A stretch of 64,000 bases of DNA from Nocardia sp. NBC_01730. GTDB lineage: Bacteria; Actinomycetota; Actinomycetes; Mycobacteriales; Mycobacteriaceae. Below the pieces are notes generated by a model. That model did not search any database. It was not told where the DNA came from and saw nothing but the letters and a program-made list of their open reading frames with translations. Of this stretch, positions 9,499-17,222 are shown in pieces; position 1 is the stretch's first letter; every line of letters begins with the position of its first letter. Location: positions 4,278,001-4,342,000 of the forward strand of contig NZ_CP109162.1 in NCBI RefSeq assembly GCF_035920445.1, in the 5' to 3' direction. A program made the position numbers and the translations under genes.

Positions 9499-9657
9499 AT
9501 GCCCCGAGTCTCCTCGTTCACCCCCAGTTCCTCTCCCACCGAACGCGGTGATTCGCCATCCGTAAGAAATTCGTCACTTCGGCAACCGCTCGACAAATTT
9601 GTCACCCCTGCCCGAGCCCGATCCAACCCGGCGATGCTCGCCCGGAAATTCGGCTGA
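9499..9657 (+). CDS. Possible 52-residue small protein
   Basis: An ATG at 9499 sits five bases after a perfect AAAGGAG Shine-Dalgarno sequence. It opens a 52-codon frame closed by TGA at 9655-9657. The peptide is Ser/Pro/Arg-rich, hydrophilic and without Cys. Its start is only 32 bases from the divergent epimerase start, and the Tn7-like element is inserted 60 bp past its stop. I recognise no family. The ribosome-binding site is the only strong evidence, and it may be a chance frame. Confidence 0.35.
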   Translation: MPRVSSFTPSSSPTERGDSPSVRNSSLRQPLDKFVTPARARSNPAMLARKFG

Positions 9658-9709
9658 TCGACCGCGGCGGCGGTCGCGGTGGTTCTACAGGTCATCATCT
9701 ACGACATCA

Positions 9710-9717
9710 GTTACAGG
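9710..9717. repeat. Left copy of 8-bp flanking direct repeat (target duplication)
   Basis: GTTACAGG directly precedes the TGT end of the transposon and is repeated exactly after the other end at 15429-15436. This is the expected footprint of staggered insertion. Eight bases is longer than the five usually made by Tn7-type transposases. Confidence 0.8.
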
Positions 9718-9829
9718 TGTCCGTTGCCAGTTGAGATGATGCAGCAGGTGGGTCGTGAGCAGTGGTGCGTCAGATAGATGGCAGATCGGGGCGTCGAGTT
9801 CTTGCCAGATTGTTGAGGCAATCCGGTGT
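9718..9829. repeat. Left transposon end with TTGCCA repeats
   Basis: The terminal repeat contains TTGCCA at 9724-9729. The hexamer recurs at 9802-9807, and an inverted GGCAAT follows at 9817-9822, just beyond the tniQ stop region. Tn7-type ends carry several TnsB binding sites, and these repeats are candidates for them. There is no gene between the end and the tniQ stop at 9841. Confidence 0.5.
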
Positions 9830-9840
9830 GTGGTGCTGGG

Positions 9841-10650
9841 TCAGAAGTTCAGTTCGAGAGCCAGTTCGGTCAGCTGGCTGACGATGGTGTCGGGGTCGGC
9901 GGTGACGCGGAGGCAGACGTGCATGCCCGCGGTGGTGGCATTGGTGTTGTCCGCGGTGGGGGCATTGGTGTTGTCCGCGGTCACTGGGGGTTCGACGGGG
10001 CCGATGACCGGCTGCGCAGGGCGGGGTGCCGGTCCGCGGAGGCTGGCGACGTAGCCGCGGACGGATTCGTAGGTGACAGCGGCGTGGTGTTCGTCGAGCA
10101 GGCGTTCCCAGATCTCCCGGACGGGAGCGCTGGGCGTGGTGGCGAGAAGTGCGTCGATGTGCGGTTCGAGTCCCATGAGGCGGGGCCGCTGGCGGGCGGG
10201 GTATTTCTTGCGGACCGGAGGAGTCGGTGATCCGAGCGCGGCCTGGACGGTGCGCCAGCCGACGTGGTGCTTGCGTTCGATCTCCCGGCCCGACAGGCCG
10301 GCGAGGGCATCGCGTCTGATGGTCGCGTAGAGCTGCCGTTTGGTGTCGTCGTTGCGTTGCTTGCGTTTTCGCTGTTCGGCAGCCAGGCCGGGTTGTCGTG
10401 GCGGCTGCCTGCGTGCGGCCAGTTCGGGGAACATACGCAGCACGACCGGTGTGGTGCGGCCGCTGGCGGTGGCGAGTTTGCCCGGGTCGATGGAGCCCAT
10501 TCCTCGGCGCCCGGGTGTGAGGTGACGGCGCAGGTAGCTGGGGCGCAGGTGGTTGGCGACGGCGAGGCGGAGCACGAATGATTCGGCGGTCTCCCCGGGC
10601 TGTGGCCGGAGCCGGACCGGCAGTGCGGCAGGATGATTATCGATCGTCAC
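9841..10650 (-). CDS. tniQ: TniQ-family target-selection protein
   Basis: The 269-residue protein opens with ALPVRLRPQPGETAESFV, the hallmark of TniQ/TnsD proteins (LPxRxxPxxGEsxxSwl), followed by HLRPSYLRRHL. Around residues 105-145 is a helix-turn-helix-like stretch (DALAGLSGREIERKHHVGW). The C-terminus has a threonine/asparagine-rich direct repeat (TADNTNAPTADNTNATT) and then a short conserved-looking domain. In Tn7-like elements TniQ links TnsC to the target site. The start is GTG at 10650, 24 bp downstream of the tnsC stop. This is the short form with no large TnsD-type DNA-binding tail. Confidence 0.75.
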   Translation of the reverse strand: MTIDNHPAALPVRLRPQPGETAESFVLRLAVANHLRPSYLRRHLTPGRRGMGSIDPGKLATASGRTTPVVLRMFPELAARRQPPRQPGLAAEQRKRKQRNDDTKRQLYATIRRDALAGLSGREIERKHHVGWRTVQAALGSPTPPVRKKYPARQRPRLMGLEPHIDALLATTPSAPVREIWERLLDEHHAAVTYESVRGYVASLRGPAPRPAQPVIGPVEPPVTADNTNAPTADNTNATTAGMHVCLRVTADPDTIVSQLTELALELNF

Positions 10651-10674
10651 TGGCGTTGGCGAATGGTGGTGTGT

Positions 10675-11679
10675 TCAGCGGGATTTGGTGTGTGCTGCGT
10701 GGTCGAGGTCGATGGCGTCGAGTCTGGATCGGGTGATCTTCTCGGTTCCGGTGAGGATGGCGTCGAGGGCTGCTTCACGGATCAGCGCCGACAGGCTGCC
10801 GATCATGCCGCCGGTGCGGTGGTGCAGGTAGCGGGCAAGGTCGGTGAGGGTGCCGGGCTGATGATTGTGCAGGCGCAGGGTGTGTTCGAGGGACGCCACG
10901 ACGCCACGCCAGTCGTCGGTGTCGGGGAACCCGACGGTGTGGATCAGGGTGTGACGGCCGGCGATCTGTTCGCCGCGGGTGCCGGTGAACAAGCCTTCGC
11001 GTTGGACGTTGATGCCGACATATACAAACGTCGCCGGGATGCGTTCGGAGAAGTATTTCAGTGTGTCGGAGACCTCGGCCCCGGCGCGGGTCGCCAGCGA
11101 GATGTTGTGCAGTTCATCGCAGATCACGACGCTGGTGCCGGTGTCGCAGCAGACGCCGCAGACGGCTTCGATGATATCGGTGAGGTTGGCGCGCTGGGTG
11201 ACGGGCAGGCCGAGGAAGCGGGCGAACTCGGCGGCCAGCATTCGTGGTGTCGCGGCGGGCGGGACGGTGACGTAGAGGACCGGGATGCGGTCGGATCGGT
11301 GCGGATGTCGTTGCCGGTCGGCGACTTCGTGCATCTTGCCGAACTGGGTGATCGCGGTGGTCTTGCCGGTGCCGGCGGCGCCGGACAGGATCATTCCGCG
11401 GCGGGCGCTGACCGCGTGCCGGTTGAGCAACGTGAGTCGGCGCCCTTTCTGGGCAACGGCTTTCACTGTCGATGTCGCGACCACTGTGAGACGGGTGTGG
11501 TAGTCGATGCGGGGCTCGTCGTAACGGCATCGGGCCTCGTCGTTCAGCGCGATCCAGTCGGAGTGCGGTAATAGGTCCGGGGTGAGCGGCTGGTCGCGGG
11601 TGAAGTGCCGCCATCCGGACAGCGTGGTCAGCTGGCGGGTGGGTTCGATGGCCGGATCACTGTCCGCGGTGGCTGTCAC
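10675..11679 (-). CDS. tnsC: TnsC/TniB AAA+ transposition regulator
   Basis: The 334-residue ATPase has Walker A GAAGTGKTT near residue 100, Walker B VVICDELHN near 190 and the sensor-like IPATFVYVGINVQ. TnsC/TniB proteins form ATP-dependent rings on target DNA and activate the transposase. The GTG start at 11679 overlaps the tnsB stop (GTGA). The C-terminal third (LTDLARYLHHRTGGMIGSL) matches the lid region of TniB. Confidence 0.88.
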   Translation of the reverse strand: MTATADSDPAIEPTRQLTTLSGWRHFTRDQPLTPDLLPHSDWIALNDEARCRYDEPRIDYHTRLTVVATSTVKAVAQKGRRLTLLNRHAVSARRGMILSGAAGTGKTTAITQFGKMHEVADRQRHPHRSDRIPVLYVTVPPAATPRMLAAEFARFLGLPVTQRANLTDIIEAVCGVCCDTGTSVVICDELHNISLATRAGAEVSDTLKYFSERIPATFVYVGINVQREGLFTGTRGEQIAGRHTLIHTVGFPDTDDWRGVVASLEHTLRLHNHQPGTLTDLARYLHHRTGGMIGSLSALIREAALDAILTGTEKITRSRLDAIDLDHAAHTKSR

Positions 11680-13754
11680 CAGCGTTTTCTCGCTTCCTCG
11701 AATGGATCGAAGATCCCCATCGGGATCACCTTCGCCGTGGTTTCGGTGTTCTCGGCCTCGGCTGGATCGGTGGTGTCGCCGTCGTCAGCCGGGATCGGCA
11801 TCGGCGCCGGGGTGGATCGACTGCGCCGGGTGGCTGCGGTGCGGCCGATGACCTTGCGGTCGCGGCGTGAGCGCGGGGTATCTGTGGTCGGGCCTTGCTC
11901 GGCGCGGTCGAGCAGCTCTGCTGCGGTGCGGGCTATCTCGGCTTCGGTGGCGGTGCGCTGGCCGCGAGCGGCGAGGATGCCGCGAGCGTGCTGCCAGGCC
12001 AGCTCCCCGAACGGAACCGGTGTGGTGCGCAGGTGGGTCCAGCCGACGGTGATCCAACCGCCGTCGTGGTGGTTGCGGACCCAGATCCGGGAGACGTCGT
12101 AGGGGTCGTAATGGACCTCCCAGCGGCCGTTGTGCGCGGTGACCCCGGAGTGCTGGCGGCGATAGGGGTTCAAACGGTCGTGGTCGTAGGTGCGGTGGTT
12201 GATCCGGATGCCGTAGGAATTGATCATCCGCCAGGTGGCGGGCAGCAGCTCGATGTAGTCGTCGGCCGACAGCGGAACCGGAACGTATCCGGTGATGCGG
12301 ACCAGGGCGGCGTATTTCTCGTTCGGTGTCAGCACCGCGTCCGGGGTGACCGGGTCGCGCAGACCCTGGTGCGGCCGGTTCTGCCAGACCGCGACCAGCC
12401 ATTCGTCCAGCAGCGCCTGGAGTTCGATCATCGACCAGACCGCGGCCTGCTCGGCGCGGCGGCCGCGGCGTTCGACCGACGATCCGACGTAGCCGGCGAC
12501 GTATTGGGCGAACAGAGTGCCCACCGATCCCAGGGTCTTCTCGATGACCGGCTTGTCGGTCGGGGTGTCGGGGTGTGCCGGTTGCAGGCTGACGCCCAGC
12601 GACCGGCATGCCGACCGGAACGCCTGGGACAGAAACGCTTTGCCGTGATCGACCACGATCGTCTCCGGCGCGATCACCGGCCGGGCCGCGGCGTCGACCA
12701 GTCGCTGATCGACCTCGGTGAGGCTGTGGTGCGGCAGCACCGACCGCGACATCGCCAGCGCGTCGCTCCAGCCGGGCCGCATCGGCTCCGGCGTCAACGC
12801 CCGCGCCAGCAACAGCGCTGCGTCGACCGCTTTGGTGCTCGGCCGCAGCACCGCCGCCGGGACCGTGCGGGTGGCCAGGTCGACCATGCCGGTCAGCTCG
12901 ACCGAGTCGATCGTGCCGTCGTCGAGCACCACCCGGATGTCCAGCGGAGTGGAGTCGATCTGCACGACCTCACCCGGCCGGGCCGCGATGACCGTGCCGA
13001 ACGGGCCCTCGGGCTGTTTGGCCAGCGACCGGCGGGTGCGCGCGGACCCGAACGTGTGCTTGCCCTCCGACAGACGAGCCACCAGCCGATAGAACGTGCG
13101 TTCCGGCGGCAGTGGTGGAGCGTCGGCGCCATGCAGTTCGACCAGCAGCTGGCCGACCCGGCGACGCAGCCGGGCGACGGTGCCGGTCGAGCGGTCGGTC
13201 TCCCCAGCGATCGCCGACATGATCGCCTCCACGACTCGGGCATCGGTCCTGCCGGTCGGCACCGCCCGCCGGGCGAACCGGCCGTCGACCAAGCCCCAGA
13301 GCCCTCGCTGCTCGTAGGCGCCGCGCATTCGCTGCACCGTGCTCAAACTCACCGGCCGACCGGCTGCGGCCAGTTCCCGGACCTTGGCCAGCTCCCGCTG
13401 CCGCAGCGTGGTCGTCGCGGGATCGTATTCCGCGTTGACCCGCGCCGACGGCGCCGAGTCCGGGCGACGACCGGTGAGCAGCTCGACGACATGAACCTCC
13501 CACCATCGCGCCGTCTCGGCCACTTCCTCCGGCAGATCGGCGATCCGCTGCGCCGGCGGCAGTGGCGACTGCCGCCGACCGGTCAAAAGCTCGAAACCCG
13601 GATCGGACAACACCTGCGACACGGCCACCGTCACCTCGACACCGGTCACGTCAGCCACTCTCATCTCGGCCCCGATCACCTCGACGACCACGTATTCTCG
13701 CCCGCCGCAACGGAATCTGCTCGCCGCTTCGAGAGCATCTACCCGGGTCCTCAC
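11676..13754 (-). CDS. tnsB: TnsB/TniA DDE transposase
   Basis: The 692-residue transposase of the Mu/Tn7 integrase-core family has N-terminal HTH segments (around 115-165, STVQRMRGAYEQRGLWGL). The catalytic core follows, with Asp267 in VVQIDSTPLDI, Asp369 in IVVDHGKAF and Glu405 in KPVIEKTLG. A C-terminal Mu-type beta-barrel domain comes next (INHRTYDHDRLNPYR). All three acidic residues are present, so the enzyme looks intact. The last 90 residues are charged and low-complexity and may contact TnsC. It starts with GTG at 13754, overlapping the tnsA stop. Confidence 0.92.
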   Translation of the reverse strand: MRTRVDALEAASRFRCGGREYVVVEVIGAEMRVADVTGVEVTVAVSQVLSDPGFELLTGRRQSPLPPAQRIADLPEEVAETARWWEVHVVELLTGRRPDSAPSARVNAEYDPATTTLRQRELAKVRELAAAGRPVSLSTVQRMRGAYEQRGLWGLVDGRFARRAVPTGRTDARVVEAIMSAIAGETDRSTGTVARLRRRVGQLLVELHGADAPPLPPERTFYRLVARLSEGKHTFGSARTRRSLAKQPEGPFGTVIAARPGEVVQIDSTPLDIRVVLDDGTIDSVELTGMVDLATRTVPAAVLRPSTKAVDAALLLARALTPEPMRPGWSDALAMSRSVLPHHSLTEVDQRLVDAAARPVIAPETIVVDHGKAFLSQAFRSACRSLGVSLQPAHPDTPTDKPVIEKTLGSVGTLFAQYVAGYVGSSVERRGRRAEQAAVWSMIELQALLDEWLVAVWQNRPHQGLRDPVTPDAVLTPNEKYAALVRITGYVPVPLSADDYIELLPATWRMINSYGIRINHRTYDHDRLNPYRRQHSGVTAHNGRWEVHYDPYDVSRIWVRNHHDGGWITVGWTHLRTTPVPFGELAWQHARGILAARGQRTATEAEIARTAAELLDRAEQGPTTDTPRSRRDRKVIGRTAATRRSRSTPAPMPIPADDGDTTDPAEAENTETTAKVIPMGIFDPFEEARKRW

Positions 13755-14512
13755 GGCGTGCCACCTCCGACGACGAAGTCGGGACCCAGCAGCGCGGCAT
13801 CGATGTCCGCGGCCAGTTCACGGTGCCAGAGCAAATGGAACAACGTCGGCGTTACCACAATCGGGTCACCGACCTCGCCGATCCCGTCCGCCAGCCGCCG
13901 CGGCGCGGCGAACACCTCCCCGAACCGCGCCACCAGCCCCGGACGACGACACCGCGGATGCCGGTAACCCGACAACCAGCGCAGATTCGCCGCTCTGACC
14001 AGCGGCATCTCACCCACCCGGCGATACCGCCACCCCAGCGACGCGCACCATCGTGCCGTCCGGTCGAACACCGCCTGGTCATCGGCGTCGACGCGGGAAT
14101 CGGGACGCACGTCGACCACCACCGCCTGCCCCTCGTCGGTGCGCAGGAAATAGTCCGGGACATGCCGGATCGTCTTCTCGCCATCGGGCCACGACAGCTG
14201 GAACGGCTGGGAGGCAATACCCTTCACCGCCGGTGCGGAGTCGAAATCCATCAGCCAGTCCCGCTCCAACCACGACTCGTAACCGATATGCGAGCCGGTG
14301 GTCGACGACCACCACGAACCGGTGAAATTCCTCTGACCCCGATACGACGGAAACCCCCGCGCCGGAGCAGCGTCCTCGAACCGGGTTGCCACGCAGGCCG
14401 CCAGCGGCAACCGCTCCCGCCGACCGGCGGCACCGACGAACTCCACCCAACAGGCATCGGCACCAGGGCCTGCTAACCAGCCGTGGTCAGGATGCATCAG
14501 CGAAGCGCCCAT
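13751..14512 (-). CDS. tnsA: TnsA-like transposon endonuclease
   Basis: With the start at 14512 the protein has 253 residues. The core shows HIGYESWLERDWLMDFD (catalytic Glu near 79-83), RHVPDYFLRTDEGQ (Asp120) and AVVVDVRP. The last is the position of the catalytic lysine in Escherichia coli TnsA and is arginine here. TnsA cuts the non-transferred strand, allowing cut-and-paste movement. ATG codons at 14512 and 14497 both lie inside the 3' end of the ComB-like gene, so the two are translationally linked. Confidence 0.8.
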   Translation of the reverse strand: MGASLMHPDHGWLAGPGADACWVEFVGAAGRRERLPLAACVATRFEDAAPARGFPSYRGQRNFTGSWWSSTTGSHIGYESWLERDWLMDFDSAPAVKGIASQPFQLSWPDGEKTIRHVPDYFLRTDEGQAVVVDVRPDSRVDADDQAVFDRTARWCASLGWRYRRVGEMPLVRAANLRWLSGYRHPRCRRPGLVARFGEVFAAPRRLADGIGEVGDPIVVTPTLFHLLWHRELAADIDAALLGPDFVVGGGTP

Positions 14513-15254
14513 CGACCAAGACCGGCACGGCCCGACTGGAGTCGAGCTCGATCGCGACGGCGACGTCATCGCCGAACCCGAGGGTAGCCAGTTCTCGTCC
14601 CGACGCGCAGTCGCAGACCAACGCGCGAATATCGCCGACAGCACCGTAACCAGCCATGGCGGCCAATGCCTCCGGTGATAGGGCACCAACCCCCCGCGCG
14701 GCGAGCGCGGCAATGACCGCGGCCGCACCGATCCAGTCCTCTACCGCGGGACGCAGGACGTCTCGACCCGGCCAGTGCTCACCAGCGGCGATCACCGCAA
14801 TGGGCTGCTGCACTGTTCCCCAGCCCTGTCCGACAATCCAGTCCGCGACCGCCGAGGCGTTGCGTAGGCATGCGGCAATCACCGGAATACTAGTGACAGC
14901 AGCGGAAATAGCGGATCCATTCGGTGACGGCAACACCAGCCGCGCCGGAGCAGGAGCGCGACGCAGAGCGGCAGGAGACAACGACCACGGCTGCCGCTCC
15001 GAGACAGCGCTGCGGCCGACAGCCAGCTCCGCGTCATGCTCTGCGGCGAATTCCGCCGCGCCTCCGTCGCACCATGGATACGGCAGAACATGCGTGCCGC
15101 CATCGACCGCCACCGAAACCGCTGTGCTGAACGACAGAACGTCGACCACCACAACGGCCACGCACTTCGGACCGAGCGCCCGGGCGCCGGCCAACCCCCA
15201 ATCGAATCCGACACCTGCCGACGATTGTGTCGACCACTCCGGAAACTCCGACAT
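14487..15254 (-). CDS. ComB-family (2-phosphosulfolactate phosphatase-like) protein in transposon
   Basis: This 255-residue protein carries the ComB pattern: VVVVDVLSFSTAVSVAVDGG, LVLPSPNGSAIS, AACLRNASAVADWI, VIAAGEHWP and LRPAVEDWIGAAAVIA. ComB removes phosphate from 2-phosphosulfolactate in coenzyme M synthesis. Actinobacterial relatives are widespread, but their substrates are unclear. I chose the ATG at 15254, eight bases after GGGAGG; another ATG at 15314 is possible. It is the first gene of the transposon operon, lies inside both inverted repeats, and overlaps tnsA. It may be a transposition accessory or a small cargo gene. Confidence 0.72.
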   Translation of the reverse strand: MSEFPEWSTQSSAGVGFDWGLAGARALGPKCVAVVVVDVLSFSTAVSVAVDGGTHVLPYPWCDGGAAEFAAEHDAELAVGRSAVSERQPWSLSPAALRRAPAPARLVLPSPNGSAISAAVTSIPVIAACLRNASAVADWIVGQGWGTVQQPIAVIAAGEHWPGRDVLRPAVEDWIGAAAVIAALAARGVGALSPEALAAMAGYGAVGDIRALVCDCASGRELATLGFGDDVAVAIELDSSRAVPVLVDGRFADAS

Positions 15255-15360
15255 CCCTGCTGCATCCTCCCGCGCATCCGCAGCGCCCGGTACATCCTTG
15301 CCACATCGGTCCATTGATCAAGGACTCCCGAGACCAACCCGGACGACGAACCTGCGTCAG

Positions 15361-15428
15361 GTTAGTGGCAGAACCGCCTCCGTTGCGGCAGAACGATGGC
15401 AATACCTCAGATCCATTGGCAACGGACA
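15361..15428. repeat. Right transposon end with TGGCA repeats
   Basis: TGGCAA occurs at 15417-15422 and 15397-15402, and TGGCA at 15366-15370. Relative to the end they are in the same orientation, with spacings of 20 and 31 bp. They mirror the TTGCCA copies at the other end and are candidate TnsB sites. The comB-like gene promoter must lie in this end or just inside it. Confidence 0.5.
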
Positions 15429-15436
15429 GTTACAGG
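15429..15436. repeat. Right copy of 8-bp flanking direct repeat (target duplication)
   Basis: GTTACAGG directly follows the ACA end of the transposon and matches the octamer at 9710-9717. Removing 9718-15436 restores a continuous empty site. Confidence 0.8.
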
Positions 15437-15742
15437 TGGATCTGAACGTCACTGGTGATATGAAATGTTGGTACAGGCGAATTTTGACGTCACCTGGTCG
15501 GGATGGTGATAGGTTGCGCTACAGCGTTCTGTGTGCTCTGTCCGAGGCGGGTGCTAGAAACCTTCGCCTTCCGCCACAACCAGACATTCGGTCGTACACC
15601 CACGTGAGCGGTGCTACGCAGTCGAGCCCGATACGGCAGGAACCGACCCGCCCGATCGACGCCACCAGCCCCACCAGACCAGACTCCGCAAGCGAAACCG
15701 GCCGTCCATCCTCGACCGGAACACCATGGCTGAACAAATCAC
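15437..15742. other. Non-coding stretch right of the transposon
   Basis: I find no supported gene here. The sequence next to the transposon contains TACAGG at 15431-15436 and again near 15474, and a similar CTACAGG lies left of the element near 9686. The insertion therefore sits in a locally repetitive target. Confidence 0.4.
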
Positions 15743-16084
15743 CCAGGCTGTGAACGACAGAAGCGCGAATGGCTGGCGCTGGGTATGCCGTGGGATGAGG
15801 GCACACACGTGTGCGCCACCATCGACGGCAAGCCGGTATTGCCCCGAACGTTTACCAAATAGTTCCACCGCATCCGCATCGCGACCACACTCCCCCGGAT
15901 CACTCTGCGCAACCTCCGGTACACGTCGGTCTCGGTGATGCTCCACCCGGGCATTCCGGCGCCCACCGTGGCTGCCTGGCACGGGCACGACGTCCCGATG
16001 ACGACGCCCGTCTACAACCGGGTCTACAACAAAGTTCTGACCGCTGCCACATCGGCCATGTTCGGTACCGATAAGGCCGTCTGA
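15743..16084 (+). pseudogene. Tyrosine recombinase remnant (C-terminal part)
   Basis: The frame encodes the end of a phage-type integrase: WLALGMPWDEGTHV, then DGKPVLPRTFTK, an in-frame TAG at 15860-15862, and then LPRITLRNLRYTSVSVML, TVAAWHGHD and TTPVYNRVYNK. These match the HxLRHT, LGH and YxH blocks of active integrases. The histidine before LR is asparagine, and a stop splits the frame. The N-terminal half is not recognisable. It lies about 300 bp from the Tn7-like element. Confidence 0.75.
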
Positions 16085-16191
16085 GGCAATCCGGGACAGT
16101 CGAGAATCGAGAGTTCTCCCGCCCGTTGGCACACTGAGCCGCGAAACAAGAAGACGGCCGATACGAAAACAGCCCCTACCTGCGTAAATAA

Positions 16192-16629
16192 GCGGACCTT
16201 GGGGGACCTTACTCGAACACGAACACGCAGGTAGAAGCCCTGGAAGCCCTGATCAAGAAGCTGCCCGACACCACGACAACCACCCAGCCGCCTGCGGAAC
16301 GGCCCGCTCCACGGCGGGCACGCCAACTGGACGCCGACCGAATCGCGGAACTGATCGCCGGATACCAGGCCGGGTCCACAGTGTATGAACTGGCGTCCCG
16401 ATTCGGCATCGAACGACGCACGGTCAGCAATATCCTCCACCGGCACGATGTGCCGATGCGCCGCCGCAGCCTGTCCCCCGACCAGGTCCAGACCGCCGTC
16501 CACCTCTACAAGCTCGGCTGGTCACTCACCCGGATCGGACAACATCTCGGCGTAGCCCACACAACCATCCTGATCGCACTCCGCCAATACGGAATACCCA
16601 CCCGAGACACCCACGGAAGACCTCGGTAG
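16192..16629 (+). pseudogene. HTH protein of the repeated family, 5'-degraded copy 1
   Basis: The open frame encodes a relative of the intact HTH gene at 35668-36201. It has a linker with [18 protein letters not shown], a helix-turn-helix [19 protein letters not shown], and a second one, [18 protein letters not shown]. It ends THGRPR. The first half has no ATG, and the only plausible start is the GTG at 16381, which would give an 82-residue protein starting inside the first HTH. The fold resembles tandem resolvase-type C-terminal domains. It is probably a decayed copy, though the short form could still be made. Confidence 0.6.
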
Positions 16630-16679
16630 CGGGCGCATGACCGTGCGCTCCATCCGAGTAACAGCACTGGGCCAGCCCG

Positions 16680-17018
16680 ATCGCGTGCTCGACTACGACG
16701 CTGCGAGATTCCCGCCGGAACCAGATCGAAGGGATCCCGAACCAGTGCGGAGATCTGTTCTGCACCCGCGAGGACCGGCCGCTCACGCTCGCGTGATTTG
16801 AATTTCAGCGAGGTCGCATCGACCATCACAATGCGCGGTTGGGGTCCTCGGCGGCGCCGATGTTCCAGCACCCACACCGTCGTATCCACCGACGACACCG
16901 AGAACAGGTCCCTCGACAAGCGAATGACCGCGCGCCCAGCGCCCCGGTCCACCAACTCCTTGCGGACCGACTGTTCATGTTCATCCGATGACGTCGTCTC
17001 CGATACCGACATCAGCAC
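16680..17018 (-). pseudogene. Fragment of a type I restriction methylase (HsdM-like)
   Basis: On the minus strand the segment EQSVRKELVDRGAGRAVIRL, RDLFSVSSVDTTVWVLEH and RIVMVDATSLKF resembles the C-terminal part of N-6 adenine DNA methylases. There an LVExGxVxAVIxLPxxLF segment precedes a TxxWVL strand. No NPPY catalytic motif is present, and both ends run into unrelated frames. Its lower-coordinate end meets the 3' end of the HTH copy in convergent orientation. The same HTH tail abuts an HsdS fragment at 28968. Confidence 0.5.
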
Positions 17019-17174
17019 CGATGCCCGCCCCCTGCTCCGCTCTTGCTTACAGCGCGGCCTGCAGCCAGGCGAAGTTAGCGTTTAGCTCGCCACCAGCAGG
17101 CCAGCTCAGCCACCTGGACTGCGGACTGGAGGGCAGCGCACGAAGCGGGATCAACCGGAGCTTCCGGCATCGGA

Positions 17175-17211
17175 ACCGCCCACCGCGTCAGATCGTGACG
17201 CGGTGGGCGGT
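17175..17211 (-). terminator. Long GC hairpin after the ABC importer operon
   Basis: Sixteen-base perfect arms at 17175-17190 and 17196-17211 enclose a five-base loop (GATCG). The hairpin lies 12 bp beyond the stop of the binding-protein gene. There is no strong T-run after it, so it is a hairpin-type terminator or mRNA stabiliser. Confidence 0.65.
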
Positions 17212-17222
17212 CATGGTCGCAT

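Larger units (their letters stand above)
9718..15428 (-). mobile_element. Tn7-like transposon (TnsABC-TniQ) with a ComB-family gene
   Basis: The element is bounded by perfect 12-bp inverted repeats, TGTCCGTTGCCA at 9718-9729 and TGGCAACGGACA at 15417-15428. They start and end with the TGT...ACA typical of Tn7 relatives. An identical octamer GTTACAGG flanks it on both sides. The 5711 bp hold five minus-strand genes in the order comB-like, tnsA, tnsB, tnsC, tniQ, with GTGA or longer overlaps between the first four. No other cargo is visible. All five frames are open, so it may still be active. Confidence 0.9.

Noticed and set aside
9715..9717. A 5-bp target duplication for the Tn7-like element
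   Set aside because: The five bases left of the element (ACAGG) differ from the five right of it (GTTAC). Only the 8-bp match is consistent.
11895..13967. 690-codon plus-strand open frame opposite tnsB
   Set aside because: The minus-strand transposase has all three catalytic residues. The plus frame is Arg/Gln/Asp-rich noise.
16506..16680. Minus-strand frames ending in a Leu/Arg-rich segment opposite both HTH tails
   Set aside because: They are antisense readings of the repeated HTH 3' end. Their likeness to each other only reflects the DNA repeat.
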